A stretch of 64,000 nucleotides of DNA. It comes from Nicotiana tabacum (Eukaryota > Streptophyta > Magnoliopsida > Solanales > Solanaceae). A program made the position numbers and the translations under genes. The notes beneath the pieces were generated by a model. That model ran no database searches and was not told the DNA's origin. It was given only the letters and a program-made list of their open reading frames with translations. This document shows positions 34,145-45,140 of the stretch, piece by piece; within the stretch, counting starts at the first letter, position 1, and each line of letters begins with the position of its first letter. The stretch lies in the NCBI RefSeq assembly GCF_000715075.1, contig NC_134102.1, positions 104,978,001 through 105,042,000 of the forward strand, given 5' to 3'.

Positions 34145-37100
34145 CTAGGTTCACTTAGGTCTCACGAGTCATGAGAGAGTCTAGTAGAGTCTTGCGGATT
34201 GGTATGGAGACGTCTGTACTTATCTTCGAGAGGCTACAGGGCTGTTAGGAGCACTTCCCTTCTTGATTCCTCATCGTGCGTGGTGGAATCTTCGCCTGTG
34301 ATGTGGCGTCATCGTCCTTGATTGGTTATAATGTGTTAAGTTCGTCGGTGTTATGGTTTTCTTCAATTCGCCTTGGGCAGAGTATTATAAATGGTACCGA
34401 GAAAGTGGCTGTCAGAGGTCGTAGTGTGCAGGGGTTCAAGATCGAATCGGCATTCCTGGTATTGATGGCTCGAGAAAGATGATTTTCGGAAAGGTTTAAA
34501 GTTGGTAGCAATCTATCGGTTCAAGTGCTACAGAGGTAGATTTTGATTTAAGGCAATAACTGAGCAGCGAAGGATGAGGAAAGGCATGTGGGAGGTGCCT
34601 TGCGGTGGATAAACTTATAGAAGGCCAAGCGTGAGAAACAAGAGTCGGGTAGTTACTTAAAGGAGTGAGGTTGACCAAAGTGGGAGAATGGCAGAGTAGC
34701 ATGTGGGTTCTGTGATAGGATAGCTACACGCCTTGAGGAAAGTTTAGAGTGATTTGGGAATGATGGTGGATGGTGATTGGGTCTACGGACTTAATTTGAA
34801 ATATTGGCTATTATACGATGGGAGATTAGATACAACAGAAAAGAGTTGCTTGATATGAAGAAGGATACCACATGACTTTGGATTAGAATGTATTGTCGCA
34901 CCTTTAGTTGACGTCCATGAGGAGTGAACGGACTGGTGCAGCTAGTGAATTAGCTCAGACTCAGGATGATCTACTGACTTCGTAGTAATTATACCCAGTG
35001 CAGCGACGTTGGAATATATCGGCATGTAATTTCCACAGGTGGGTTATCTCCTGTGAGCAGGTTAGCGGTCGCGTGGTGTTGATGAAGCTTCTGCAAAGAA
35101 TTCTACTGGCTACCCGGTAGGAGATTTGAATATGTAAATGTGGCTAGTGGTTCAGAGTGTTCATAAAGGTTAATGGAAGGATTTTGAGAAATTTGGCGGG
35201 TTGATTGTGCTAGATCATATCGATGAAGGAAGAATCTTGGTGGGTTCCAGGTTTATGCAATAGTAGCTTCAAGCTAAGTGGGAGAGTCCCACCGCCCACA
35301 GTTGGATTGCATGGTCGTCTATTTGTAAGATTTCTGGTTATCGGCATATTGATGGGTTATTACGACTAAGGAAAGAGAACATCAGTGGAAATTTGAGCAA
35401 GCGATTTGAGGAATGTGTGCTATAATTGGCTTTATCGGTTCATGCTCAGGCTTTGGGAAGACTCAGGATTTATGCTTCGTGTAGAGGCGGGTTACAAGGA
35501 AGATGATTCGGCCAGGTGCTTCTTTGAGAGGGTGCTCATGTGCTAGCAGAACCTTGGAGTTGATTATATTTGGGACCAAGTCAAAGTGGGTGACTCTCAA
35601 TAACGGTCCTAGTGGATTCAAAGGTTAAGGTGTGGTGCCTAAGGATTTCGAGTCCATGGTATGGTTGAAATCGAGCTTTTGCAGCAGATTATGATAAAGG
35701 AGCTTGGAGTGTTTCGTGTTATCTTTGGTCTAGGGGTATCATGAGAGGAAGGGGAGCATGTAACTTTGGATTTATAGAAGAATCATCAGAATGGGTGTAT
35801 CAGTTGAAGACGCGATTATGTGCACAAGGAGGGCATGAAATGGTTCGTGGGTTTTGAGACAATGTGGTCTTGTGAAATAGGATCACTCAGGACGAGTGCG
35901 GATTGAGTTCTCCATATTTTGAATGGAACTATTATTATTCCTAAGGCAAGTTTAGGGTAAATTAGAAAGAGTCAGGTCGGTTAGCAATGGTCGAATCGGC
36001 ATAATGATGATGATGATCAAATCCTTCAGTATGTTGGGTTATTCATGTGATTTGTGATGGTACGTGTGAAGTTTGACGGTCGCCGTAATTGATCTTATTT
36101 GGAGGCTTTCGAGTATAATGGACTGTTATGTGCAGATGGATCCCGGAAGGGTTATGGTGGTTTAGACCACTACTTGAGGTTGGTATTTTCTGTGGATATG
36201 AAGATTCAGTCACGTGTTACGATGGTTCTCTTGGAATGAGTTAAGTAAAAGGTTTCTATTTGATGAAGTGTTTACACTATTAGTAGTTCGGAAGTTAAGA
36301 TGAAATTCTTGTACTCTTGCGCATTGGCATGACTAAGTGCAGTGATCGACATGGGATTCAGAAGTTGAGGATCAAGGTTGCAGTTTGGTGTCGACAAGAA
36401 TGTCAAGAGTTCGGATGAGCGGGAAAAAAATTCAGATGGTTAGAGTAAGCTAGTATTGTCTTTAGCGTCACCTGATATCGGTGTCCTGTGTAAGAGGATT
36501 TGAGTAGTGATTTCGGATTTTTGATTTGCTTTACAGCATTTGTGCGGTCGGTGGTATGGATGTACAGACTTGTTATCTGGTGCGGAAGGTCGTGGGAGCA
36601 CGTCTAAGGTCGTGGGAGCACGTCTAAGGTCGTGGGAGCACGTCCCATGGGGATATTGTATAAGTGTAACATGCAGTCACTTGATTGATCGAAGATTGGA
36701 TCCAAGTATGGAGATTGCGGTACTATTGTTCATGTGAGAATTTATGCCTGGAGGGCGCTCGGTTCATTTGGTTGTGGACTGTGGAAGTTTGTTCTGGTTA
36801 CGATGGCTATTCTCGTGTGTTATGGGAAAAAGGGTTATTATGGATCCTTGAAAGGTTATTAGCCTAGTACGGTGCGATCAGAATCGGTTTGAGGTCTGTG
36901 GGTGGATTTAAATGTGAATGTGGGCTCTATGTCAGGCCGGATATGTTCATTTCAGAATAGCGCTCCTTATGGAGGAGTATTCGGACGTTGGATGATATTT
37001 CGTCGTCGGCTATTTCATGTAATACTATATTGTGCCGTGTGAGTTGTGAAACGGCTTGATAAATTTCCTATGTGTTGAGGTTACGCGTAGCGATAGTGTT

Positions 37101-38089
37101 ATGTGAGCGGGATGGCTCTCGAGATTCAGATCATATATCGCACCTTAGTTGTGCTTGAGTTTTGTAGCGTATGGCATTGTTTGTCCTCCCTGGGATGGTA
37201 TTATGCACTTAGCATGCTTGTGGACGATATACGGGTATGTTGTTTGGATCGGGTTGCGCGCCGCAACAGTGTGATGTTGAGTACAGAGCCTTATATTCTA
37301 TTTTGAGTGTTTTGTATCCCATTTTCTGAGGAAGGTTCATGACACCTTTTCGGTTGTCTAATTAGTTACGCGGGTTGAGTAATCCTTTCTAGAGTTTATT
37401 TTCCTTAGGTATCACATTTGAGTTTGTAGCTTATTGGCACATTGTGGCATCGCATGCGACTGTAGGCAGTGTCTGAGGTGGCTTATTGCCCCGCGCAACC
37501 TAGACTGGGTGAGACGAGATTTTTGGATCTGGGATCAGTGCGATCAGATTATATGAAGCATATTAAAGAGCAAATAACATTATTCGGTTCATAATGGGGC
37601 GATGATTCTAGTCAAGAGGTGAGGTTCAATGATTTGTTGACTTGGCAGTTGGTTATAAATTTCTACACGTGTCTTCCGTCGTGGCAGTATTGCCAGTGTT
37701 GAAACAAGACTTATATATGTCATGAGGTGTATTGTGAGCATCGGATTCATGAGATTTTTGCTATTGTTGTCAGAGGATATTGTTGGTCATGTAAGTTATG
37801 CAGTGCGTAGTGTGGATCCAGCAAAAGGTATGCAATCATGTATTGGTGCATCGTATAGAGATTGATACAGTGTTTGTATGATGGAAGCAGGCCTGACAGA
37901 GAAATCTGAATGTTGGAATTGGTCTTTAAGGCCTAATGGGCTAAGTAAAAGGGAAAAAATCTTCAGATTAGCTCGAGCTAATGTGCTCAACTGAGTTGTG
38001 ATAGCACGGGTGGGTGCACAAGGTGTTAAGCAGTGATTTCAGACAACTTAAGAGAAATTCTTAGCACGTTCGAGGACGAATGTATGTTT
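34145..38089 (+). other. Non-coding interior of element E
   Basis: The first about 120 bases match the leader of element D (gtagagtcttgcggat…, gacgtctgtacttatcttcg). The rest has no open frame over about 70 codons and no gag, RT, RNase H or integrase motif in any frame I checked. Base composition is G/T-skewed on the plus strand, quite unlike the AT-rich intergenic DNA. A 20-bp triplication lies at 36586-36645. Confidence 0.65.
36586..36645. repeat. Three tandem copies of a 20-bp unit in element E
   Basis: aaggtcgtgggagcacgtct occurs at 36586-36605 and 36606-36625; the third copy (36626-36645) differs only at its last base. Confidence 0.95.
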
Positions 38090-38102
38090 AAGTGGGAGAG
38101 AA
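38090..38102 (+). promoter_or_regulatory. Polypurine tract of element E
   Basis: aagtgggagagaa lies directly before the TGTAACGACC start of the 3' LTR. It is preceded by the conserved ttagcacgttcgaggacgaa block (38058). Confidence 0.75.
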
Positions 38103-38979
38103 TGTAACGACCTGACCAGTCGTTTTCTGCTCTAGCACGTCGTTCGGCGGTTTGAGGCCTTGAGCAGCTTCACTTCAAGTATTATGACTTGTACGCGCGG
38201 TCGGGATTGAATTTCGGGAAGTTCGAAGTTGAATTAGAAAGAAAATTCTCATCTAGAAAGCTTTAAGTTGGAATAATTGACTAAGATTGGATCTTAGAGT
38301 AAACGGCATCGGAATCGGGATTTGAAGGTTCCAGCAGGTTCATATGATGATTTCGGACTTGGGCGTATGTTCAGATCGGGTTTTGGATGCCCCGGGAGCG
38401 TTTCGGCACCTATTATGGAAGTTAGCATTTTGGAAGAATTCCATAAATTTGGGTTGAAGTGCATTTCAATGTTATCGATGTCTGTTTGGAATTCTGAGTC
38501 TGGGAATAGCTCCGTATGGTGATTCCGGTATAGGGAGCGCGCCCGAAAGTGGATTTGGAGATCCGTAGGTCATTTTGGAGTCGTTTGGCAAAAGTTAGGA
38601 ATTTGAAGGTTTTTGAGAAGTTTGACCGAAAGTGGATTTTTTGATATCGGGGTCGGATTCCAATTCCGGAAGTTGAAGAGGTTCGTAATGTTGAATGTGA
38701 CTTATGTGCAAAATTTGAGGTCAATCGGACGTGATTTGATAGGTTTCGGCATCGAATGAGAAAGTTTGAAATTCTAAAGTTCATTAAGCTTGGAATGGGG
38801 TGCGATTCATGAATTCGATGTTGTTTGATGTGATTTGAAGGCTCGACTAAGTTCGTAATGTGTTTTAGGACGTGTTGGTATAAGTGGTTAAGGTCCCGAG
38901 GACCCCGGGTGGATTCCGGGTGGTTAACAGATTGAATTTGGAATTTGAAGAAGGGCTGAAGCAACTGAGCATCTGGTGT

Positions 38980-39242
38980 AACCGCACCTACGTGAAGAGG
39001 GCCGCAGGTGCGGGAAAATTGCTCGCAGAAGCGGAAGGGGCAGGCTGTTGAGTACCGCAGAAGAGGAAATATTTGCGCACCTGCGAAGGCGCAGGTGCGA
39101 AGAGAGTAACGCAGGAGCAGAGACGCAGATGCGCCGCATGGAGCGCAAGTGCGAAAATGTTGGGCCGAGCTGGAGCCGCACCTGCGATGGGATTTCCGCA
39201 GGTGCGGGACCTCAGATGCAGCCAAGGCACCGCGGGTGCGAA
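38980..39242. repeat. CGCAGGTGCG / CGCACCTGCG motif array in LTR E
   Basis: Forms of gcgcaggtgcg and its complement occur near 39001, 39079, 39090, 39176 and 39196, with looser copies (cgcagaagcgg, cgcagatgcgc, cgcaagtgcg, cgcgggtgcg) between. Local GC is far above the surroundings. The array ends about 25 bp before ttctttaaagatg, a possible TATA-like site. Confidence 0.85.
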
Positions 39243-39848
39243 CGTCGGGGCTGGGCAGTGTGTTCTTTAAAGATGAGGGCTTGGCTCATTTTCACCCCAT
39301 TTTCTCCATGAGAGCCGGTCTTGGAGCGATTTTGGAGCTCATTCTTCGTCATCAATGCCAAGGTAAGTGATTCCCACTTATTATAAGTTAAATACATGGT
39401 TGGTATAAGGATTTAAACATGAAAATTAGTATAAATTGTGGGGGGTTTTGGTAGAAGACCTAGAATTTGGTATTTTTGGATTTTGACCACGCAATTGGGC
39501 ATGGAATTGAGAATAAACTATACATTTGAGTTCGTGAGGTTATGGGTAAAGTTTATCTTCGAAAAGTTTTGGAATCCGGGCACGTGGGGCCGAGGGTGAT
39601 TTTTATCGACTTTTCGATCGGGGTTAGAAATTGTTATAAATTGGATTATATTGAGTATTTGAGTATATATTAATGGGTTTGCATAATTATTGGCTAGTTT
39701 TGGAGCGTTGTGCATCGATTCAAGTTGTTTGAAGGGCTCGGAAGCCGGTTATGGAACTTCGGAGCGAGGTAAGTCTCCTTTCTAACCTTGTAAGAGGGAA
39801 TTAACCCCATAGGTGAATTAAATAAATGTGTGTACCTAATTGTGGGGA

Positions 39849-39884
39849 CTACGTACGTACGAGGTGACGAGAGTCCGTACGTAG
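39849..39884. repeat. 8-bp perfect stem around GAGGTGACGA core in LTR E
   Basis: CTACGTAC (39849-39856) pairs with GTACGTAG (39877-39884) around a 20-base loop containing gaggtgacga. It sits at the position equivalent to the LTR A stem, with changed but still complementary arms. Confidence 0.6.
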
Positions 39885-40936
39885 CTACTATTATGCTATT
39901 GTCCGGGTAGTTTAGGACCCGTATCATGCTATACTTGAAATGTTTATGCCCTTACTTGCTAATATAATCACTTAGTCATGATAGAAATTGATAAAAGAAT
40001 TGTATAAGGTTAAATTCACTTACTTGAAGGTTTGTATGAGATACTTGACTGTAAATGAGAAACTTGTGTTTTCTTGAAAATAATTGTCATTTGTGGATCA
40101 GGTCGAGCGCCTCAGTAGTAAATAGATGCATCTATGGTTCACATCATTCGACCCTCTGGCAGTGCACAGTTTAAATATTTATTGGATCGTGTCGTACGAC
40201 CTCGGCATGATTTGCGCATGCTTGTATTGCTTGCCTTGAAATTTATAAATAATGATATTGCCTCCTCGGCCTGAGTTAAATTGTTAAATAATGGGAGATA
40301 AATTCAGAGATTTTTAAATTATAAAAGAACTGTACTTCAAAATATTGAGCTTGCAACCGTTCATATAATCCATACCTAATTATATCATTGATATCCTATT
40401 TATAGCCCGTAGTAGGTGTCGAAGTCGACCCCTCGTCACTACTTCTTCGGGGTTAGGCGGGATATTACTGGGTATACGTTGATTTACGTACTCATACTAC
40501 ACTTGCTGCATATTTTTTTGTGCAGGTACATATATATTTAGCGGCCTTGTGGGCGCAGAGACGCGATAATGGTGGGGACTTAGGTGAGCTGTATTATATA
40601 CGACGCACTGCAGCCAACAGAGTCTCCTTCAGAGTATTGTATTTTCTTTCCTGTTCAAATTTGTATTCCGGACAGTTATTGGATTTTATTTTAAATTTCT
40701 AAAAAAGGCTCATGTACTTGTGACACCGAGTTCTAGGATAATTATGGGATGTTCAGCATTGAAATTGGAAAATATTGTTATTTTATTCTGTAAATTTATC
40801 TTTTACTAGATAAATTGAAGTAAATTTACGATTTCAAAAATATTAAAATGAGAATTTAATTAACTATTTAGTGTTGGCTTGCCTGACAATGTTGTTCGGC
40901 GCCATCACGACCTGTAACAGATTTTGGGTCGTGACA

Positions 40937-41285
40937 TTATCCATATGAGACTCTGTCGTAAATATGTTTATCTATTTAGTACTCTATTGGAAATAAGCCT
41001 CATCAAGAAGCTTATCATTTTGGTACTCCGTTATGGATAAATATTACCCCCGGTAGAAGATTATCTATATGTGGTACAGTAACAGCTTACAAGCAACTTA
41101 CACAGCTTACACAGCAGCTTGCAGTAACAGCTTACACAGCAGCTTGCAGTAGCAGATTACAAGCAGCTTCCTTTCTTCTATAATAGATGAGTTTTCAGTT
41201 CATTATGTACATAAGTTTGAAGTTTGAATAATATATCAGTTTCTCTCTATACTTATCTTTACTTTACAGTCTTTATTTTATAACA
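40937..41285 (+). repeat. 5' LTR of copia G, first part missing
   Basis: Aligns with 55744-56138 of the 3' LTR (ttatccatatgagac…, agtact-tattggaaataagcctc, cattttggtactc). The first 60-70 bp are absent at the junction with LTR E. It contains repeated cagcttaca/cagcttgcagta motifs (41087-41170). Confidence 0.85.
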
Positions 41286-41287
41286 CG

Positions 41288-41303
41288 TTATCAGCACGAG
41301 ACT
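41288..41303 (+). promoter_or_regulatory. Primer binding site of copia G
   Basis: ttatcagcacgagact lies just after the LTR end. It is the usual PBS form of this copia group, probably pairing with an internal part of initiator tRNA-Met. Confidence 0.55.
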
Positions 41304-41362
41304 CTGCCATCTCGAGCAAATACTTTGAAAGTATCAGAGGTACGAATTTCTTTTTCTAAATA

Positions 41363-42374
41363 ATGTCAAATCTTTCTAAACTTGAATTTGTAGCCCTGGA
41401 TATATCGGTCAAAAGCTACATGTCTTGGGTGCTTGATGCTGAAATTCATCTTGATGTGATGGGTCTGGCAGACACTATCAAGGACAAAAATCAAGCATCA
41501 AACCAAGACCGTGCCAAAGCAATGATATTCATACGCCATCACCTTGGTGAAGGCTTGAAAATGGAATATCTCACTATTAAAGATCCAGTCATACTGTGGA
41601 ATAATTTAAAATATAGAAATGACCACCTGAAGATGGTCGTTCTTCCACAGGCACGTTATGATTGGACTCATCTAAGGCTACAAGATTTTAAATCTATCAG
41701 TGAATATAATTCTGCTATGTTTAGAATTATTTCCCGATTGAAACTATATGGTGATAATATTACTGATCATGATATGTTGGAGAAAGCTTTCACCACTTTT
41801 CATGCCTCGGATATGCTCCCGCAGCAGAAATATCGAGAGATGGGATTCAAAAAGTATTCTGAACTTATCTCACATCTTCTTATAGCCGAGCAACATAATG
41901 GGCTATTAATGAAAAATCATGAAAGCTGACCTACTAGTTCTTGTCCATTCCCTGAAGTAAATGAGACGAACTTCCACCAAGCTAAGTGTGGAAGAGGACG
42001 TGGCCCCAGTCGTGGTCATGGCCGTGGTCGGGGAAGAAACTCTGATCATGGTAATAATAATGCATCAAAGAACTCTCCTCACCACCAGCAGTGGAAAAGG
42101 AAGGAACAAAAGCATGAAGCGGTGCAAGCAGCAAAGCCAGAAAATGTATGCTATAGATGCGGAGGAAAATGACACTAGTCACGCACTTGTCATACGCCAA
42201 AGCACCTGGTTGAGCTTTATCAAGCCTCCCTGAAGAAGACAGAGAAAAATACTGAAACAAATTTTATTTCTGAAGATAATTTAGACTTCATGCATTTGGA
42301 TGTAACTGATTACTTTGCACTCCCGGAAGGAGAAAAAAGTTATCTGATCGGTGATAAATCTGTAGAGATGTAAA
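41363..42374 (+). pseudogene. copia G gag (UBN2-type) with zinc knuckle, broken
   Basis: ATG at 41363 opens 188 intact codons: MSNLSKLEFVALDISVKSYM, LDAEIHLDVMGLADTIKD, LWNNLKYRNDHLKMVVLPQA and SISEYNSAMFRIISRLKLYG. A TGA at about 41927 is followed, in shifted frames, by a Gly/Arg-rich part and the zinc knuckle CYRCGGK-H-SRTCH (about 42151-42195), in which two positions are stops. A Gag C-terminal tail follows (PKHLVELYQASLKKTEKN … EDNLDFMHLDVTDYFALPEG) to a stop at 42372. Confidence 0.87.
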
Positions 42375-42489
42375 TATTTTAATTTTTGTTGTTTGTAGTA
42401 GATAGTATAGTTATGTAATTGTTGTACATAAATAAAAGTTATACTTTGATAATGATGTTTACTATCATATTTATTTTGTTTATGTCATT

Positions 42490-44316
42490 TTGAAGAATAT
42501 GGATAATCCTCAAATTATGTTTGGATCAAAGACCAATCATGAAAATATTTGTGTAATTGATAATGGAATAACTCATGCCATATTTAGAGATCAGAAATAC
42601 TTTTCTTATTTGCATAAGGAAAAAGCAAATGTTTCAACAATTTCTAGTAATATAAGTTTAATTGAAGGCTCCGGAAGAGTCATTATATTTCTGTCTAAGG
42701 GAACGAAACTTATAATAGACAATGCATTATTCTCCTCCAAGTCCCGAAGAAACTTGTTGAGTTTTATAGATATCAGCCGAAATGGGTATCATGTTGAGAA
42801 GATAGATGAAATAAATATGGAATATCTTTGTATTACAAAGAATATTTCTGGCCACAAGTGCATTGTAGAAAAGTTACCAACTTTATCTTCTGGCTTATAC
42901 TATTCAAAGATTAGGACAGTTGAAGCACACTCTATCGTAAACCAGAAGTTTACTGATTCAAATATTTTTGTGCTTTGGCATGGCCGTTTGGGCCATCCTG
43001 GATCAATAATTATGAGACGAATTACTGAAAATTCGAGTGGGCATCCATTAAAGAACCTGAAGATTCTTATAAATAGTGAATTTCTTGTGATGCTTGTTAT
43101 CAAGGCAAAATGATTACTAGACCATCACCGATAAAGGTTGGCATTGAATCCCCTGCCTTTTTAGAACGTATACATGGGGATATATGTAGACCTATTCACC
43201 TACCAAGTGGGCTATTTAGATATTTTATGGTCCTAATAGATGTATCTTTAAGATGGTCTCATGTGTGTTACTATCATCTCGCAACCTGGCATTTGCAAAG
43301 CTATTAGCCCAAATAATTCGTTAAGGGCACAATTCCCAGATTATCCCATAAAGGCTATTATCCTTGATAATGCTGGAGAATTCCCATCTCAAGCTTTTGA
43401 TGATTATTGTCTATCAGTTGGAATAAAAGTTGAACATCCTATAGCTTATGTTAATACCCAAAATGGCCTTACAGAGTCATTTATTAAACGCCTACAATTG
43501 ATAGCAAGACCACTACTTATGAAAATAAAATTGCCCACTACTATTTGGGGTTATGCTATCTTGCATGCAACATCACTTATTCATCTCAGACCGACACATT
43601 ATAATAAATATTCTCCGTCATAATTAGTTTTTGGTCATGAACCAAATATTGCCCATCTACGAATTTTTGGATGTGCTGTATATGTGCCAGTAGCACCACC
43701 ACAACGCAGTAAGATGGGCCCGCAGAGAAGGTTAGGAATATATGTTGGGTTTAAATCACCCTCTATTATTCGCTATCTTGAACCATTAACGGGAGATTTA
43801 TTTACTGCTCGATTTGTAAATTGTCGGTTTGATGAAATAAATTTCCCACAATTAGGGGGAGAGATAAAGGAAATCAAAAGAGAAATTGTGTGGAAAGTTT
43901 CACCGTTATCTCATTTTGATCCACGTACCCCTATATGTAATCAGGAGGTCCAGGAGATCATCCATTTACAAAATATAGCAAATCAAATGCCAGACGCATT
44001 TACTGATTTGAATAGGATAATTAAGTCACATATCCCTGTAGAGAATGTACCTATCCGAATTGATGTCTCAGCAGGACCATCTACTAGCATGAGAGCTAGT
44101 GAACCTAAAGCACGCCTGAAGTGTGGTAGGCCTTTGGGTTCTAAGGATCGAAATCCTCGAAAAAGAAAATCGACAAATGATAACGATACTATGAGGGGAT
44201 CTCCTGAAGAGACCCAAGATCTGATTAGTTCTGAGATTCCTGAAGTAATCAATGAACCTAAGACTCAAATGAGCGAGGAACTTTTAATAAGTTCTACTGG
44301 TGATGGGATTAATTAA
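42490..44316 (+). pseudogene. copia G protease and integrase, disrupted
   Basis: The protease-like start has CVIDNGITHAIF (normally a D-S-G-type active site; here DNG, probably lost), then the GAG-pre-integrase domain with LWHGRLGHPGSIIMRRI (43005 region), giving the integrase H-H ligands. After a frameshift the integrase core follows: FLERIHGDICRPIHLPSG (first Asp), a TAG near 43305, IILDNAGEFPSQAFDDYCLS (second Asp) and NGLTESFIKRLQLIARPLLM (Glu). The C-terminal part (PQRSKMGPQRRLGIYVGF, YLEPLTGDLFTARFVNCRFD) is open to 44316. Confidence 0.88.
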
Positions 44317-44330
44317 ATCGATCTAAAATA

Positions 44331-45140
44331 GTGGTGGATAATATTTTTGCATATAATGTTGCACTTAATATTATGGAAGATAATGAGGATTTTGAACCCC
44401 GATCTGTCGAAGAATGTCGACAAAGATCTGATTGGCCAAAATGGCAAAGGGGAATTAATTCAGAATTGAACAAACTTGCTAAAAGAGAGGTCTTTGGACC
44501 AGTAGTCCATACACCTGTTTGTATAAAACCAGTTGGTCATAAATGGATTTTTGTGCGAAAAAGAAATGACAAAAATGAAGTTGAAAGATACAAGGCTCGC
44601 CTTGTCGCATAAGGATTCTCCCAACGACCTGGAGTCGATTATGAAGAAACATATTCACCCGTTATGGATACCATAACATTTCGTTATCTCATCAGTTTAG
44701 CCTTATGGATATGGTTACAGATTATCTGTACGGGTCACTTGATAATTAAATTTACATGAAAATCCCTGAAGGATTTAAAATGCCTGAAGTATATTCAAAA
44801 TCTCGAGAAATGTACTCAATCATATTACAAAGATTTTTGTATGGTTTAAAGCAATCTAGGCGCATGTGGTATAATCGCCTCAGTGAATATTTGCTAAAAG
44901 AGGGTTACATAAATGATGTTATTTGTCCATGTATTTTTTATAAAGAAAATGGCATCCGAATTTGTTATACTTGCTGTTTATGTTGATGACATAAATCTTG
45001 TTGGAACTCCAGAATAGCTCCAAAAGGCAATTGAATATCTTAAGAAAGAATTTGAGATGAAAGATCTTAGAAAGACAAAACTTTGTCATGGTCTGCAAAT
45101 TGAACATTTAGCAGACGGGATCTTTATCCATCAATCTGAC
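44331..45140 (+). pseudogene. copia G reverse transcriptase, 5' part, cut by element F
   Basis: RT starts with DWPKWQRGINSELNKLAKRE, GHKWIFVRKRNDKNEVERYK and ARLVA, followed by a TAA at 44610. Further pieces are VYSKSREMYSIILQRFLYGL and MWYNRLSEYLLKEGYINDV. The catalytic box YVDDINLVGTPE (about 44979) is intact, although reached through stops and frameshifts. The sequence ends FIHQSD at 45140, where LTR F is inserted. The remainder is at 54497. Confidence 0.88.

Larger units (their letters stand above)
34115..40936 (+). mobile_element. LARD-like Tekay-type element E (5' LTR lost)
   Basis: The parts are the last 14 bp of an LTR, an iMet-type PBS (34132), a leader shared with D, about 3.9 kb without recognisable gag or pol, a PPT and a complete 3' LTR (38103-40936). 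Retained priming sites with a large non-coding interior fit a large retrotransposon derivative that would need proteins from an autonomous relative. Confidence 0.72.
38103..40936 (+). repeat. 3' LTR of element E (2834 bp, Tekay type)
   Basis: Starts TGTAACGACCTGACCAGTCG and ends TTTTGGGTCGTGACA. It contains a CpG motif array (about 38980-39242), a tcatcaatgccaaggtaagtgatt donor-like site near 39350-39370, a hairpin (39849-39884) and the catcacgacc block near the end that all Tekay-type LTRs here share. Confidence 0.85.

Noticed and set aside
38422..39397. Overlapping frames on both strands over LTR E, including a 267-codon minus-strand frame
   Set aside because: High GC in the CpG array removes stop codons on all frames; compositions are Ser/Arg/Cys-rich noise.
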